This document shows, piece by piece, positions 8,983-18,636 of a stretch of DNA of 64,000 nt. Numbering within the stretch: the stretch's first letter is position 1; every line of letters starts with the position of its first letter. The notes below the pieces were generated by a model, which ran no database searches, was not told the DNA's origin, and saw nothing but the letters and a program-made list of their open reading frames with translations. This DNA comes from Erwinia aphidicola (GTDB lineage Bacteria > Pseudomonadota > Gammaproteobacteria > Enterobacterales > Enterobacteriaceae): positions 310,001 to 374,000 of the forward strand of contig NZ_JACXBP010000005.1 of the NCBI RefSeq assembly GCF_014773485.1, read 5' to 3'. The position numbers were made by a program, and so were the translations under genes.

Positions 8983-9360
8983 TCAGCGCTTTTCCTGCTC
9001 TTCGTCAACCACTGGCAGGCGGATCATAAAGATCAGCAGGCAGCAGAGTATCGCCAGCAGCAGCAGGCGTACCCAGAGAATTTTGACCATCCACAAGGAA
9101 AAGGCAAAGGTCAGCAGAATAAACAGGATCGCCCTGCCCTTGGCGCCCGGTGGCATTGCCCGATGCTGCTGCCAGTGACGCAGGTAGCGCCCGAATACCG
9201 AGCGGTGCAGTAGCCAGTGATGGAAGCGCGGAGAAGACCGGGCAAAGCACCAGGCCGCCAGCAGTAAAAATGGCGTGGTTGGCAGCAGCGGCAGTACCAC
9301 GCCGAGCGTGGCCAGTACCACCGCCAACCAGCCAAGAGTAATAAGAAGATAACGTTGCAT
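8983..9360 (-). CDS. ybaN: YbaN, DUF454 inner membrane protein
   Basis: A 125-residue small membrane protein of the DUF454 family, with predicted hydrophobic helices near residues 5-35 and 75-120. The sequence begins MQRYLLITLGWLAVVLATLGVVLP and contains the family segment LPTTPFLLLAAWCFARSSPRFHHWLL. It is divergent from priC across a 65-nt gap, the same arrangement as in E. coli. Function unknown. Confidence 0.9.
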   Translation of the reverse strand: MQRYLLITLGWLAVVLATLGVVLPLLPTTPFLLLAAWCFARSSPRFHHWLLHRSVFGRYLRHWQQHRAMPPGAKGRAILFILLTFAFSLWMVKILWVRLLLLAILCCLLIFMIRLPVVDEEQEKR

Positions 9361-9425
9361 GGCGTACCCGAAAAAATTGGCTCTAAACAGGGTATCATAG
9401 CCGCAATACTGCCCTGGAGAACACG

Positions 9426-9962
9426 ATGAAAAGCGCAGCTTTACTGCAACAACTGGAAACGCAGCTGGAACAGCTGGCGCTGGCTGTCGAGCCGCATGCT
9501 AATAAACGTAATGCGCAGGCGCGCTTTGACCATCAGTTATTTCACAGCCACTCTACCCGCCTGGGCGATTATCTGCAGGAAGTCAGACAGACCATGGCGC
9601 TGTTAAAACAGAGCGTGAGGGATAATCGCCCGGAAAGCGTGGCATGGATGGCCGAACGCGTGGTGCTGCAGATGAGCGCCATGCAGCGCGAACTGGCAAC
9701 GCTCAAGATGCGCAGCAGTGAGACCCGCGCGACGCCGGTGCGCGAGAACCTGTATGAAAAGCTGGCCGAACATCAGGATTTTGAGCGCCGCCTGCGGGCG
9801 ATGATTCAGGACCGGGAAAGTCTGCTGGCCGTGCAGGAAACGCTGGCACAGCAGCAGCAACTTCAGCGTGAGGTGGCTGCACTCGAAGGGCGTTTGCAGC
9901 GCTGCCTGCAGGCGTTGAAGCGAATTGAGCGCGGCATCGAAAATCGCGAGCGCGGGCTATAA
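9426..9962 (+). CDS. priC: Primosomal replication protein PriC
   Basis: 178 residues (E. coli 175). PriC helps reload DnaB at stalled forks in the PriA-independent restart route and binds SSB. The protein is helical and basic, with long heptad-like stretches such as LLQQLETQLEQLALAVEPH and a C-terminal QREVAALEGRLQRCLQALKRIE. Start supported by a GGAGAA ribosome binding site. The neighbours ybaN and rsmS are those expected. Confidence 0.93.
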   Translation: MKSAALLQQLETQLEQLALAVEPHANKRNAQARFDHQLFHSHSTRLGDYLQEVRQTMALLKQSVRDNRPESVAWMAERVVLQMSAMQRELATLKMRSSETRATPVRENLYEKLAEHQDFERRLRAMIQDRESLLAVQETLAQQQQLQREVAALEGRLQRCLQALKRIERGIENRERGL

Positions 9963-9994
9963 TCGGATGATAACTCGCTGAAAGAGAGGCCGCT

Positions 9995-10240
9995 ATGGGG
10001 CTGATTAGCTGGATGGTAACCGGTTTGCTGGTGGGCGTTATTGCACGCCGTTTTTCCCCCGGCCGCCCCGGCGGCCTGATGCCAACGTTGTTATTGACTG
10101 CAGTGGGTGCCTTGATTGGCGGCTATGTCAGCAGTTATTTTGACTACGGGACGCTGGCAATCTTCCACCCGCGGGCGCTGCTGGCCGCGTTTGCCGGCGC
10201 GCTGGTCATGGTTGGCATGGTCAGAATGCTGCGCATCTGA
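9995..10240 (+). CDS. GlsB/YeaQ/YmgE-family small membrane protein
   Basis: 81 residues resembling the GlsB/YeaQ (transglycosylase-associated) family. It has three hydrophobic helices, the family-type start MGLISWMVTGLLVGVIARRF, the SPGRPGG turn and an internal LLLTAVGALIGGY helix, ending GMVRMLRI. A ribosome binding site (AGAGAGG) precedes the ATG. It sits between priC and rsmS, where E. coli has no such gene. Role unknown; relatives are often linked to envelope stress. Confidence 0.8.
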   Translation: MGLISWMVTGLLVGVIARRFSPGRPGGLMPTLLLTAVGALIGGYVSSYFDYGTLAIFHPRALLAAFAGALVMVGMVRMLRI

Positions 10241-10266
10241 AATTTTTATTACTATAAGGAAGACGT

Positions 10267-10416
10267 ATGTCGCTGGATACTGCACCGGAAGAGGTCAAAC
10301 TGGCCGTAGATTTGATTATGCTGTTGGAAGAGAATCAGATAGCGCCAGAAACCGTGCTGGCAGCGCTGGCGATTGTGCAGCGAGATTTCGAGCAGAAAGT
10401 CGCCGCACGTTCATAA
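10267..10416 (+). CDS. rsmS: RsmS (YbaM), short replication-linked protein
   Basis: A 49-residue protein starting [20 protein letters not shown], very close to E. coli YbaM (53 residues), now called RsmS. The C-terminus (QKVAARS) is shorter than in E. coli. A ribosome binding site (AAGGAAG) is 6-7 nt upstream. In E. coli it lies between mscK and priC; here mscK is absent and rsmS is convergent with acrR, with only 7 nt between their ends. Confidence 0.9.
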   Translation: MSLDTAPEEVKLAVDLIMLLEENQIAPETVLAALAIVQRDFEQKVAARS

Positions 10417-10423
10417 TTTCGCG

Positions 10424-11062
10424 CTATGCTGGCTTGCGCAAGGTTGGGCACCCGATCAGCATCTCGATCAGCGTGTCCACCAGCTGCGGCGCGTCGGCGG
10501 CGAGGTCAAAGCTCTCCGGCATAAACAGCCAGTTTTCCATGATGCCGCTGATGTAGCCACGCATCACTACAGCGACGCGACGCGTGTTAAGATTTTCCGG
10601 AAGTTGCTTTGCATCAATACACTGTTGTAAAACCTCTTCTATCTTCTCATAACATTCAAGATAGAGATTTTGCTGCATTAGCTGGAGGGTAGTCATTTCA
10701 CCGACGAACTCACATTTATGGTAAATAATTTCCATAAGTGCACGTCTTCTCGGATCAGTGGCTGCCGCGTCAAGGACATACAGCAACATAGCTCGCATAA
10801 CAGAGAGTGGATCCGCCGGGTATTTTGATTGATACTCAAGCTCCAGGTCTGCCATTCCGGATTCGGACTGTGCCCAAATCTCATTGAGCAAATCCGTTTT
10901 ATTTTTGAAATGCCAGTAGATTGCACCCCGCGTCACGCCAGCACTTGCGGCAATATCAGCCAGTGACGTTTTAGAAACGCCATGCTCAGAAAAGCGCTCA
11001 ATAGCCGCATCTATGATGTGATTTCGCGTTTCCTGAGCTTGTTGTTTGGTATTTCGTGCCAT
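10424..11062 (-). CDS. acrR: TetR-family repressor AcrR
   Basis: 212 residues. A local repressor of the acrAB efflux genes that is released by bound drugs. The N-terminal TetR helix-turn-helix is clear (about residues 11-57; the segment [24 protein letters not shown] is the recognition region), followed by an all-helical ligand domain. It is divergent from acrA, and a near-perfect AcrR operator lies in the 141-nt gap. Confidence 0.97.
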   Translation of the reverse strand: MARNTKQQAQETRNHIIDAAIERFSEHGVSKTSLADIAASAGVTRGAIYWHFKNKTDLLNEIWAQSESGMADLELEYQSKYPADPLSVMRAMLLYVLDAAATDPRRRALMEIIYHKCEFVGEMTTLQLMQQNLYLECYEKIEEVLQQCIDAKQLPENLNTRRVAVVMRGYISGIMENWLFMPESFDLAADAPQLVDTLIEMLIGCPTLRKPA

Positions 11063-11090
11063 GAGGGTGTTTTTTACAAAGCGTTAGACT

Positions 11091-11114
11091 TACATACATT
11101 TCCGAATGTATGTA
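11091..11114. promoter_or_regulatory. AcrR operator between acrR and acrA
   Basis: A 24-bp inverted repeat with outer arms TACATACATT and AATGTATGTA. It agrees with the known E. coli AcrR operator except at the central bases (TCCG here, TGTG in E. coli, from memory). Its position between the divergent genes suits control of both acrAB and acrR. Confidence 0.9.
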
Positions 11115-11203
11115 CCATAGCACGACCATAATTTAAACGCAGCAATGGGTTTATGGGTTTGTGATCCATTGAACAATCGATATCGGACACTCGAGGTTTA
11201 TTT

Positions 11204-12403
11204 ATGAACAAAAACAGAGGGTTAACGCCTCTGGCGGCCGTTCTGATGCTTTCAGGCAGCTTAGTGCTAACAGGATGTGATAACAAAGATTCTCAGCAGG
11301 CCGGTCAGCAACAGGCCCCTGAAGTGGGTATCACGACGCTAAAAAGCGCGCCGCTTAAAATTACCACCGACCTGCCGGGTCGCACCTCATCGTTCCGTAT
11401 TGCAGAAGTTCGCCCACAGGTTTCCGGCATTATTCTGAAACGCAACTTCGTTGAGGGTAGTGATATCAAGGCTGGCGAATCCTTGTATCAAATTGATCCG
11501 GCCACTTATCAGGCCGCTTACGACAGCGCCAAAGGTGACCTCGCACAGGCTCAGGCCAACGCGCAGATCGCCGCTTTAACCGTAAAACGCTACAAGCCTC
11601 TGCTGGGTACTAAGTACATCAGTCAGCAGGATTACGATACCGCGGCAGCCACCCAGAGCCAGACCGCTGCCGCCGTTCAGGCAGCACAGGCAGCCGTTGA
11701 ATCTGCCCGTATTAACCTTGCCTATACCAAAGTGACCTCGCCTATCAGCGGACGCATTGGTAAATCCTCAGTCACCGAAGGTGCGCTGGTGCAGAGTGCT
11801 CAGACGACCGCTCTGGCAACTGTGCAGCAGCTGGACCCGATCTACGTTGACGTAACCCAGTCGAGCGAAGACTTTATTCGTCTGCGCGACGAGCTGAAAT
11901 CCGGCCAGCTGCAGCAGACCAACGGCAAAGCTGAAGTCAAACTGTTAACGCAGGATGGTAAAGAATACTCGCAGAGCGGAACATTAGAATTCTCTGATGT
12001 CACCGTCGACGAGACCACCGGCTCCATCACACTGCGTGCAGTGTTCCCTAACCCGGACCACAACCTGCTGCCAGGCATGTTCGTACGAGCTCGCCTGGAT
12101 GAAGGCACCAACCCAAATGCATTGCTGGTTCCTCAGCAGGGCATCACCCGCACGCCAACTGGCCAGGCGACTGCCATGGTTGTCGGTGCGGATAACAAGG
12201 TTGAAGTGCGTAATGTGACAGCCGATCAAGCTTTCGGCGACAAATGGCTGGTCACGTCCGGTCTGAAAGATGGCGATCGTGTGATCACCACCGGTCTGCA
12301 GCGTGTGAAAGCCGGTGCGGCGGTGACCCCACAGGAAGTTAGCGACGACAGTGCCAAAGAAGCCCCTCAGTCTCAGGCACAGTCTGAACAACCGAAGTCT
12401 TAA
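11204..12403 (+). CDS. acrA: Efflux periplasmic adaptor AcrA
   Basis: A 399-residue membrane fusion protein that bridges AcrB to TolC in multidrug efflux. The lipoprotein signal ends LVLTGC, with Cys25 as the lipidated residue. Lipoyl, alpha-hairpin and beta-barrel segments follow: EVRPQVSGIILKRNFVEGSD, the hairpin near 100-170, and TKVTSPISGRIGKSSVTEGAL. It is 16 nt from acrB, one operon, and is controlled through the AcrR operator upstream. Confidence 0.98.
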   Translation: MNKNRGLTPLAAVLMLSGSLVLTGCDNKDSQQAGQQQAPEVGITTLKSAPLKITTDLPGRTSSFRIAEVRPQVSGIILKRNFVEGSDIKAGESLYQIDPATYQAAYDSAKGDLAQAQANAQIAALTVKRYKPLLGTKYISQQDYDTAAATQSQTAAAVQAAQAAVESARINLAYTKVTSPISGRIGKSSVTEGALVQSAQTTALATVQQLDPIYVDVTQSSEDFIRLRDELKSGQLQQTNGKAEVKLLTQDGKEYSQSGTLEFSDVTVDETTGSITLRAVFPNPDHNLLPGMFVRARLDEGTNPNALLVPQQGITRTPTGQATAMVVGADNKVEVRNVTADQAFGDKWLVTSGLKDGDRVITTGLQRVKAGAAVTPQEVSDDSAKEAPQSQAQSEQPKS

Positions 12404-12419
12404 CAGGAGCCGCTGATAC

Positions 12420-15400
12420 ATGGCTAAGTTCTTTATCGATCGCCCCATCTTTGCCTGGGTTATCGCCATCATTATTATGCTGGCGGGTGCGCTGTCGATC
12501 CTGAAACTGCCGATTGAGCAATATCCTAACGTTGCTCCACCGGCAATCGAGATCACCGCCACCTACCCGGGTGCCGATGCGAAAACTTTGCAGGACTCCG
12601 TCACGCAGGTTATCGAACAAAACATGAACGGCATCGACGGCCTGATGTACATGGGTTCAAGCAGCGACTCTTCGGGTACGCTGCAGCTGACTCTGACATT
12701 CCAGTCCGGTACCGATGCTGATATCGCGCAGGTGCAGGTTCAGAACAAACTGCAGCTGGCGATGCCGTTGCTCCCGCAGGAAGTACAGCAGCAGGGGATT
12801 AAAGTTCAGAAATCCTCCAGTAGCTTCCTGATGGTTGCCGGTTTCATCAACGATAACGGCACCATGACGCAGAACGACATCTCCGACTACGTGGGTTCTA
12901 ATATTAAAGATCCCATTAGTCGTGTCTCCGGCGTGGGTGATACCCAGCTGTTCGGGGCGCAGTATGCGATGCGTATCTGGATGGACCCGCATAAACTCAA
13001 CAACTACTCACTGACGCCGGTCGATGTGATCAGCGCCATCAACACCCAGAACGCCCAGGTGGCGGCCGGTCAGCTCGGTGGTTCACCACCGGTGAAAGGC
13101 CAGCAGCTGAATGCCTCGATCATCGCGCAGACGCGTCTGACCTCGGCTGAAGAGTTCGGTAAGATCCTGCTGAAAGTGAACAGCGACGGTTCGCGTGTCC
13201 GTCTGAGCGACGTGGCGCATATCGAGCTGGGTGGTGAGAACTACGAGATTATTGCACGCTATAACGGTCAACCGGCCTCGGGTCTGGGGATCAAGCTGGC
13301 AACCGGTGCTAACGCCCTGGATACCGCTGCGGCGGTAAAAGCTGAGCTTGCCAAACTGGAGCCGTTCTTCCCGGCCGGCATGAAAATCGTCTATCCGTAT
13401 GACACCACGCCATTCGTTAAGATCTCGATTAACGAAGTTGTAAAAACACTGGTCGAAGCTATCGTGCTGGTGTTCCTGGTGATGTACCTGTTCCTGCAAA
13501 ACTTCCGCGCCACGCTGATCCCAACGATTGCGGTGCCGGTTGTCTTGCTCGGCACCTTTGCGATTATCAGCGCGTTTGGCTACTCGATAAACACCCTGAC
13601 GATGTTCGGGATGGTGCTCGCCATCGGCCTGTTGGTGGATGACGCCATCGTGGTGGTCGAGAACGTCGAGCGCGTCATGGCCGAAGAGGGCCTACCGCCC
13701 AAGGAAGCCACGCGTAAATCGATGGAGCAGATCCAGGGCGCGCTGGTCGGTATTGCGCTGGTGCTGTCAGCGGTATTTATTCCAATGGCCTTCTTCGGCG
13801 GGTCTACCGGGGTTATCTATCGTCAGTTCTCGATTACTATCGTTTCCGCGATGGTGCTGTCGGTTATCGTCGCGCTGATCCTGACCCCGGCACTGTGTGC
13901 CACCATGCTGAAGCCGATTGCGAAAGGCGACCATGGCAAAACCACCGGTTTCTTCGGCTGGTTTAACCGCCTGTTCGACAAAAGCACCAATCACTACACC
14001 GACAGCGTGGGCCACATCGTGCGCAGCACCGGTCGTTATCTGGTGATTTATCTGGTGATCGTGGTGGGCATGGCCTATCTGTTTATGCGCCTGCCAACCT
14101 CCTTCCTGCCGGAAGAAGACCAGGGGGTATTCCTGACCATGGCACAGCTGCCAGCAGGTGCCACGCAGGAACGTACACAGAAAGTGCTGGACCAGGTGAC
14201 GGATTACTACCTGAATAAAGAGAAAGCGAACGTTAACTCGGTGTTCACCGTTAACGGCTTTGGCTTTGCAGGTCGTGGTCAGAACACCGGTATCGCCTTC
14301 GTCAGCCTGAAACCGTGGGATGAACGTTCGGGTTCAGATAACAAGGTGCCGGCGATTGCCGGGCGTGCCATGGGCGCGCTGTCAGCGATCAAAGATGCGA
14401 TGGTGATTCCGTTCAACCTGCCGGCGATTGTTGAGCTGGGTACGGCGACCGGTTTTGACTTCCAGCTGATCGATCAGGGTGGCCTTGGCCATGAGAAACT
14501 GACCGCAGCACGTAACCAGCTGCTTGGCATGATTGCTCAGCATTCAGATACCCTGGTAGGCGTGCGTCCTAACGGTCTGGAAGATACGCCACAGTACAAA
14601 CTGACTATCGACCAGGAAAAAGCGTCGGCGCTGGGGGTATCGCTCTCCGATATCAACACCACGCTGGCGGCAGCCTGGGGCGGATCCTACGTTAATGACT
14701 TCATTGACCGCGGCCGCGTGAAGAAAGTGTACGTGATGGGCGATGCGCCTTACCGTATGTTGCCAAGTGATATTGGCAACTGGTATGTGCGTGCCAGCAG
14801 CGGTGAAATGGTGCCGTTCAGCGCCTTTGCCTCTGCACAGTGGGTTTACGGTTCACCACGACTGGAGCGTTATAACGGCCTGCCGTCGATGGAGCTGTTA
14901 GGACAGCCAGCACCAGGTAAGAGCTCGGGTGAAGCAATGAATCTGATGCAGGACCTGGCGTCGAAACTGCCTACCGGTATTGGTTACGACTGGACGGGGA
15001 TGTCCTATCAGGAACGTCTGTCCGGTAACCAGGCTCCGGCACTGTATGCCATCTCGCTGATTGTGGTCTTCCTCTGTCTGGCCGCACTGTACGAGAGCTG
15101 GTCAATACCGTTCGCGGTAATGCTGGTCGTACCGTTGGGTGTGGTCGGGGCGCTGATCTTTACCACCCTGCGCGGGCTGAGCAACGACGTGTACTTTGTG
15201 GTGGGGCTGCTAACCACCATAGGGCTATCGGCGAAGAACGCCATCCTGATCGTCGAGTTCGCTAAGGACCTGATGGAGAAGGAAGGCAAAGGCCTGGTGG
15301 AAGCGACTCTGGAAGCGGTACGTATGCGTTTACGTCCAATCCTGATGACTTCTCTGGCGTTTATCCTCGGGGTTCTGCCGCTGGCTATCAGTACCGGTGC

Positions 15401-15569
15401 GGGTTCCGGTGCTCAGAACGCCGTAGGTACTGGCGTGATGGGCGGGATGGTCACCGCGACTATCCTGGCGATCTTCTTCGTTCCAGTGTTCTTCGTGGTG
15501 GTTCGCCGCCGCTTCAGTAAGAACAAAGAAGAGCTGGAACATAGCCACCCAGTCGATCATCATCACTAA
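12420..15569 (+). CDS. acrB: RND multidrug efflux pump AcrB
   Basis: 1049 residues, the E. coli length. A proton-driven trimeric inner membrane exporter with 12 transmembrane helices and two large periplasmic loops. The start [19 protein letters not shown] is typical. The TM4 proton relay is visible as [16 protein letters not shown], with the paired Asp residues. The C-terminus is His-rich (HPVDHHH), as in AcrB. A strong terminator follows the gene. Confidence 0.98.
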   Translation: MAKFFIDRPIFAWVIAIIIMLAGALSILKLPIEQYPNVAPPAIEITATYPGADAKTLQDSVTQVIEQNMNGIDGLMYMGSSSDSSGTLQLTLTFQSGTDADIAQVQVQNKLQLAMPLLPQEVQQQGIKVQKSSSSFLMVAGFINDNGTMTQNDISDYVGSNIKDPISRVSGVGDTQLFGAQYAMRIWMDPHKLNNYSLTPVDVISAINTQNAQVAAGQLGGSPPVKGQQLNASIIAQTRLTSAEEFGKILLKVNSDGSRVRLSDVAHIELGGENYEIIARYNGQPASGLGIKLATGANALDTAAAVKAELAKLEPFFPAGMKIVYPYDTTPFVKISINEVVKTLVEAIVLVFLVMYLFLQNFRATLIPTIAVPVVLLGTFAIISAFGYSINTLTMFGMVLAIGLLVDDAIVVVENVERVMAEEGLPPKEATRKSMEQIQGALVGIALVLSAVFIPMAFFGGSTGVIYRQFSITIVSAMVLSVIVALILTPALCATMLKPIAKGDHGKTTGFFGWFNRLFDKSTNHYTDSVGHIVRSTGRYLVIYLVIVVGMAYLFMRLPTSFLPEEDQGVFLTMAQLPAGATQERTQKVLDQVTDYYLNKEKANVNSVFTVNGFGFAGRGQNTGIAFVSLKPWDERSGSDNKVPAIAGRAMGALSAIKDAMVIPFNLPAIVELGTATGFDFQLIDQGGLGHEKLTAARNQLLGMIAQHSDTLVGVRPNGLEDTPQYKLTIDQEKASALGVSLSDINTTLAAAWGGSYVNDFIDRGRVKKVYVMGDAPYRMLPSDIGNWYVRASSGEMVPFSAFASAQWVYGSPRLERYNGLPSMELLGQPAPGKSSGEAMNLMQDLASKLPTGIGYDWTGMSYQERLSGNQAPALYAISLIVVFLCLAALYESWSIPFAVMLVVPLGVVGALIFTTLRGLSNDVYFVVGLLTTIGLSAKNAILIVEFAKDLMEKEGKGLVEATLEAVRMRLRPILMTSLAFILGVLPLAISTGAGSGAQNAVGTGVMGGMVTATILAIFFVPVFFVVVRRRFSKNKEELEHSHPVDHHH

Positions 15570-15591
15570 TTCACGCAAGTTAATGTGAACC

Positions 15592-15621
15592 AGAGGCCGC
15601 TTAATGCGGCCTCTTTTTTTT
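15592..15621 (+). terminator. acrAB terminator
   Basis: A perfect 9-bp stem (AGAGGCCGC / GCGGCCTCT, loop TTAAT) is followed by a run of eight T. A classic Rho-independent terminator, 23 nt after acrB. Confidence 0.92.
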
Positions 15622-15676
15622 GTCTTTTTTCCAGCGTACGCGCAGTTGCAATTTGCTCACCTGCGGCGCATACTAT

Positions 15677-15691
15677 TGTTATAGTATAACA
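15677..15691 (+). promoter_or_regulatory. Predicted Zur box before rpmE2-rpmJ2
   Basis: The palindrome TGTTATAGTATAACA, symmetric except for the central base, agrees with the core of the enterobacterial Zur consensus. It ends 18 nt before the rpmE2 start codon, where a repressor would block transcription. Zur control of these ribosomal paralogues is known in E. coli (ykgMO). Confidence 0.8.
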
Positions 15692-15709
15692 TAACAAGTG
15701 GAGTAACAG

Positions 15710-15970
15710 ATGAAACAGAGTATTCATCCAACCTATCGCCAGGTGGTGTTTCATGACACCACGGCAGATGCCTGGTTTGTCGTGGGGTCGACCATCAAAA
15801 CCGATCGCACGATTGAGCATGAAGGCAAACAGATGCCTTACGTGACGCTGGATGTCTCTTCGGCCTCACACGTCTATTACACCGGCAAGCAGAAAGATTT
15901 TGCCAAAGAGGGCAGCGCCGCACGCTTCAACCAGCGCTTCGGCAGCTTCCTCGGCGCGATGAAAAAGTAA
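15710..15970 (+). CDS. rpmE2: Ribosomal protein L31 type B (zinc-free)
   Basis: 86 residues, the YkgM/L31B paralogue. It replaces zinc-containing L31 in ribosomes under zinc starvation and so frees zinc. The sequence starts [17 protein letters not shown] and contains no cysteine at all, so the zinc site of classical L31 is absent. The ribosome binding site GTGGAG is upstream, and the gene lies 9 nt before rpmJ2 in one operon. In E. coli this pair is elsewhere in the chromosome. Confidence 0.93.
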   Translation: MKQSIHPTYRQVVFHDTTADAWFVVGSTIKTDRTIEHEGKQMPYVTLDVSSASHVYYTGKQKDFAKEGSAARFNQRFGSFLGAMKK

Positions 15971-15979
15971 GGAGCCATC

Positions 15980-16123
15980 ATGCAGGTCTTAAGCTCTCTG
16001 GCCTCGGCCAAAAAACGCCACAAAGATTGTAAAATCGTCCGCCGTCACGGCCGCGTATTCGTCATTTGCAAAAGTAACCCACGCTTCAAGGCCGTACAGG
16101 GCCGGGGTGGCAAGAAGCATTAA
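15980..16123 (+). CDS. rpmJ2: Ribosomal protein L36 type B (zinc-free)
   Basis: A 47-residue YkgO-type L36 starting [17 protein letters not shown], with the conserved [15 protein letters not shown]. Normal L36 binds zinc with three Cys and one His. Here only Cys17 and Cys30 remain, and the first Cys and the His are replaced, as in zinc-independent paralogues. The ribosome binding site AAGGAG overlaps the end of rpmE2, so the two are co-expressed. Confidence 0.93.
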   Translation: MQVLSSLASAKKRHKDCKIVRRHGRVFVICKSNPRFKAVQGRGGKKH

Positions 16124-16150
16124 TTGATGACTCTCAAGCATGCAACACAA

Positions 16151-16178
16151 GGGGATAGCCGCGGCTATCCCCTTTTTT
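16151..16178 (+). terminator. rpmE2-rpmJ2 terminator
   Basis: A 10-bp perfect stem (GGGGATAGCC / GGCTATCCCC, 2-base loop) followed by six T. It lies between convergent operons; the U-tract favours the plus strand. Confidence 0.88.
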
Positions 16179-16204
16179 ATGCAGCTTAATCACCGGCTGG
16201 ACGC

Positions 16205-17083
16205 TTATTTCATGCTGCTGACCATCGCATTGACGTTATGTTTGAAAGCATTAATGTAGCTGTCTGCTTCACCGCCCTGCCCGGTCAATGCTTCCGGATA
16301 CAGCTCGCCGCCCGGCTGCGCGCCGCCGGCAGCGGCAATCTGTTTAACCAGGCGCGGATCGGTCTGATTCTCGATAAAGTAGGCATGGATCTTCTCCTGC
16401 TTCAGCTGAGCGATCAGCGCGGCGACGTCGGAAGCGCTGGCCTCAGATTCGGTGGAGAAACCGACCGGTGAGAGGAACGTCACCCCGTATCGCTGGCCGA
16501 AGTAGCCGAAAGCATCATGGCTGGTCAGCACCTTACGTTTGCTCTGCGCAATAGCGCTGAACTCTTGCTGCGCCCAGCTATCCAGCTGCTTAAGCTGTGC
16601 GATGTAGGCGCTGCCGTGCTGACGGAAATAATCTGCATCCTGCGGATCGGCGGCGATCAGCGCATTCATCACGTTAGTGGCATAGATAACACCGTTCTGC
16701 ATGCTGTTCCACGCGTGCGGGTCGGTAACCGTTTCTCCGTCCTCTTCCATTTTTCGCGTGTTGATCCCGGCTGAAGCCACTACCGTCTCTCCCTTATAGC
16801 CCGATGCGGCGATCAGACGATCCATCCACCCTTCCATTCCCAGTCCGCTAACAAACACGACATCGGCATGCGCCAGCGCCTGGCTATCTTTTGGCGTAGG
16901 TTCAAAGCTGTGCGGGTCGCCATTTGGCCCCACCAGGCTTTTCACCACGACGTGTTCGCCGCCAACGTTTTTTACGATATCCGCCAGCACGGTAAAACTG
17001 GCAACCGCTTCAACGGTTTTCGCCATTGCAGCAGGTGCGGCCAGCAATACGGACAGCGCCAGCGCCACAGGTAACTTCTTCAT
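16205..17083 (-). CDS. Zinc-type ABC transporter substrate-binding protein
   Basis: A 292-residue periplasmic cluster A-I metal-binding protein with a signal peptide (about 1-21, cleaved after AMA). Candidate metal ligands line up with ZnuA-type proteins: His58 in GDPHSFEPTP, His123 in DPHAWNS and His189 in TSHDAFGYF. Three His point to zinc rather than the His-His-Glu-Asp set of manganese binders. The long His-rich loop of classical ZnuA is absent; a short acidic loop (KMEEDGE) is in its place. It is the last gene of the operon, 9 nt after the permease. A paralogue of znuA is more likely than znuA itself, which in E. coli lies elsewhere. Confidence 0.85.
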   Translation of the reverse strand: MKKLPVALALSVLLAAPAAMAKTVEAVASFTVLADIVKNVGGEHVVVKSLVGPNGDPHSFEPTPKDSQALAHADVVFVSGLGMEGWMDRLIAASGYKGETVVASAGINTRKMEEDGETVTDPHAWNSMQNGVIYATNVMNALIAADPQDADYFRQHGSAYIAQLKQLDSWAQQEFSAIAQSKRKVLTSHDAFGYFGQRYGVTFLSPVGFSTESEASASDVAALIAQLKQEKIHAYFIENQTDPRLVKQIAAAGGAQPGGELYPEALTGQGGEADSYINAFKHNVNAMVSSMK

Positions 17084-17092
17084 ACTTACTCC

Positions 17093-17950
17093 CTATCTGA
17101 TTGCCAATGGTTTACGCCCGGCAAAAATGCCGCCGCAGGGACCGATTAAAATGGAAAGAAAGAACAACAGTGCCGCACTCAGCACCACGGCGGGCCCGGC
17201 AGGTAACGAGAGGTAAAACGAGGCGTAAAGCCCGCTGAAACTGGCCAGCGTGGCGATGATCATTGCCGCCGCCAGCGTCCCGGCGAGATGACGGCTCCAG
17301 AATCGGGCACTGGCCGCAGGCAGCATCATCAGCCCGACGCTCATCAGGGTGCCAAGCACCTGAAAGCCCGCCACCAGGTTGATGACAACCAGCACCAGAA
17401 AAATGGCGTGCACCAGCGGTGAGGTCCAGCGGTTCTGGGCGCGCAGAAAGCTCGGGTCAAAGGCATCAATGGTCAGCGGGCGGTAGATCAGCGCGAAGAT
17501 CAGCAGGGTGACCGCACTGATACTGCTGACCAGCACGATGGAGGGCGTATCGACCGCCAGCAGCGAGCCGAACAGGACATGCAGAAGATCGACGCTGGAA
17601 CCGCGCAGCGACACCAGCGTGACGCCCAGCGCCAGTGAGCCAAGATAGAAACCGGCAAAGCTGGCATCCTCACGCAGCGGCGTATAGCGACTGACCGCGC
17701 CTGACAACAGAGCCACCGTCAGACCGGCAATCGCTCCGCCAATGCCCATCGCGACCAGCGAAAGTCCGGAGAGTAAATAGCCGATTGCGGCACCGGGAAG
17801 CACCGCGTGCGACAGCGCATCGCCCACCAGGCTCATGCGGCGCAGTAGCAGGAAGACGCCGAGCGGCGTCGCGCTCAGCGACAGCGCGACGCAGGCCACC
17901 AGCGCCCGGCGCATAAATCCAAATTCGATAAATGGCTGGATCAGCATCAT
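17093..17950 (-). CDS. Zinc-type ABC transporter permease (ZnuB/MntB family)
   Basis: A 285-residue inner membrane permease of the ABC-3 family with about eight or nine hydrophobic helices. Typical segments are RRMSLVGDALSHAVLPGAAIGYLL, with the family Gly/Asp-containing coupling loop, and TLMSVGLMMLPAASARFW. The start ATG overlaps the ATPase stop by four bases (ATGA), so the subunits are translationally coupled. It works with the flanking ATPase and binding protein to import Zn(II), inferred from the Zur box upstream. Confidence 0.87.
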   Translation of the reverse strand: MMLIQPFIEFGFMRRALVACVALSLSATPLGVFLLLRRMSLVGDALSHAVLPGAAIGYLLSGLSLVAMGIGGAIAGLTVALLSGAVSRYTPLREDASFAGFYLGSLALGVTLVSLRGSSVDLLHVLFGSLLAVDTPSIVLVSSISAVTLLIFALIYRPLTIDAFDPSFLRAQNRWTSPLVHAIFLVLVVINLVAGFQVLGTLMSVGLMMLPAASARFWSRHLAGTLAAAMIIATLASFSGLYASFYLSLPAGPAVVLSAALLFFLSILIGPCGGIFAGRKPLAIR

Positions 17951-18636
17951 GCGCTGGCCCCCCCACGGCGACTAAAGCTCAGCCCGGTCACGCCGCAGCC
18001 GCGGCAGGTCCATTCGCTGTGCTGCTCTTTCAGGCGTAACACCTGCGGGAAATGCTGCGCCACCGTAGCCATGTCGTGCAGGACAACAATCAGTGTCGCC
18101 CCGGCCTGATGCCGCTCCGCCAGCAGCGCCAGCAGCAGTTCGGTGGTATCGCTGTCGACGCCGGTAAAAGGCTCATCCAGCAGCAGCAGTTCTGCGTCCT
18201 GTATCAGCAGCCGGGCAAACAGCACGCGCTGCAGCTGCCCGCCGGATAAGGTTCCCGGCGCGGCGGCAGCGAACGGCAGCATATTGACGCGCTGCAGTGC
18301 CGACATGACCTGCTCACGCTGCTGGCGGTTTAAGCCTTTAAACCAGCCACTCTGACGCCAGAAGCCCATTGCCACCAGATCGAAAACGGTCAAAGGGAAT
18401 GTTTTCTCCAGCTCAGCGTGCTGGGGCAGCCAGGCAACGGTCGGTCGTGGCGCAGAGAGGCTGACCGAACCACTGACCGGGGGCAACATCCCGCACAGCG
18501 TCTTCAGCAGCGTTGATTTTCCGCAGCCATTTGCCCCCACGAGGGCCGTCATGCTGCCGCGTGCAAACTCACCATTTAACTGCGGCGTCACCGCACGATG
18601 CTGATAGCCAACCACCAGCTGATTAAGTACGATCAT
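17947..18636 (-). CDS. Zinc-type ABC transporter ATPase
   Basis: 229 residues from the chosen ATG. Walker A is GANGCGKST, the signature is LSGGQLQR, Walker B is LLLLDEPF, and the switch His is in VVLHDMA. A longer reading frame reaches 18828, but its extra 64 residues do not resemble an ABC protein and overlap another ORF; the ATG at 18636 gives a normal N-terminus (MIVLNQLVVGYQ). That ATG overlaps the stop of a 41-codon ORF as TGATG. The C-terminus carries an unusual CRGC pair (Cys211, Cys214) that might bind metal. Confidence 0.88.
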   Translation of the reverse strand: MIVLNQLVVGYQHRAVTPQLNGEFARGSMTALVGANGCGKSTLLKTLCGMLPPVSGSVSLSAPRPTVAWLPQHAELEKTFPLTVFDLVAMGFWRQSGWFKGLNRQQREQVMSALQRVNMLPFAAAAPGTLSGGQLQRVLFARLLIQDAELLLLDEPFTGVDSDTTELLLALLAERHQAGATLIVVLHDMATVAQHFPQVLRLKEQHSEWTCRGCGVTGLSFSRRGGASA

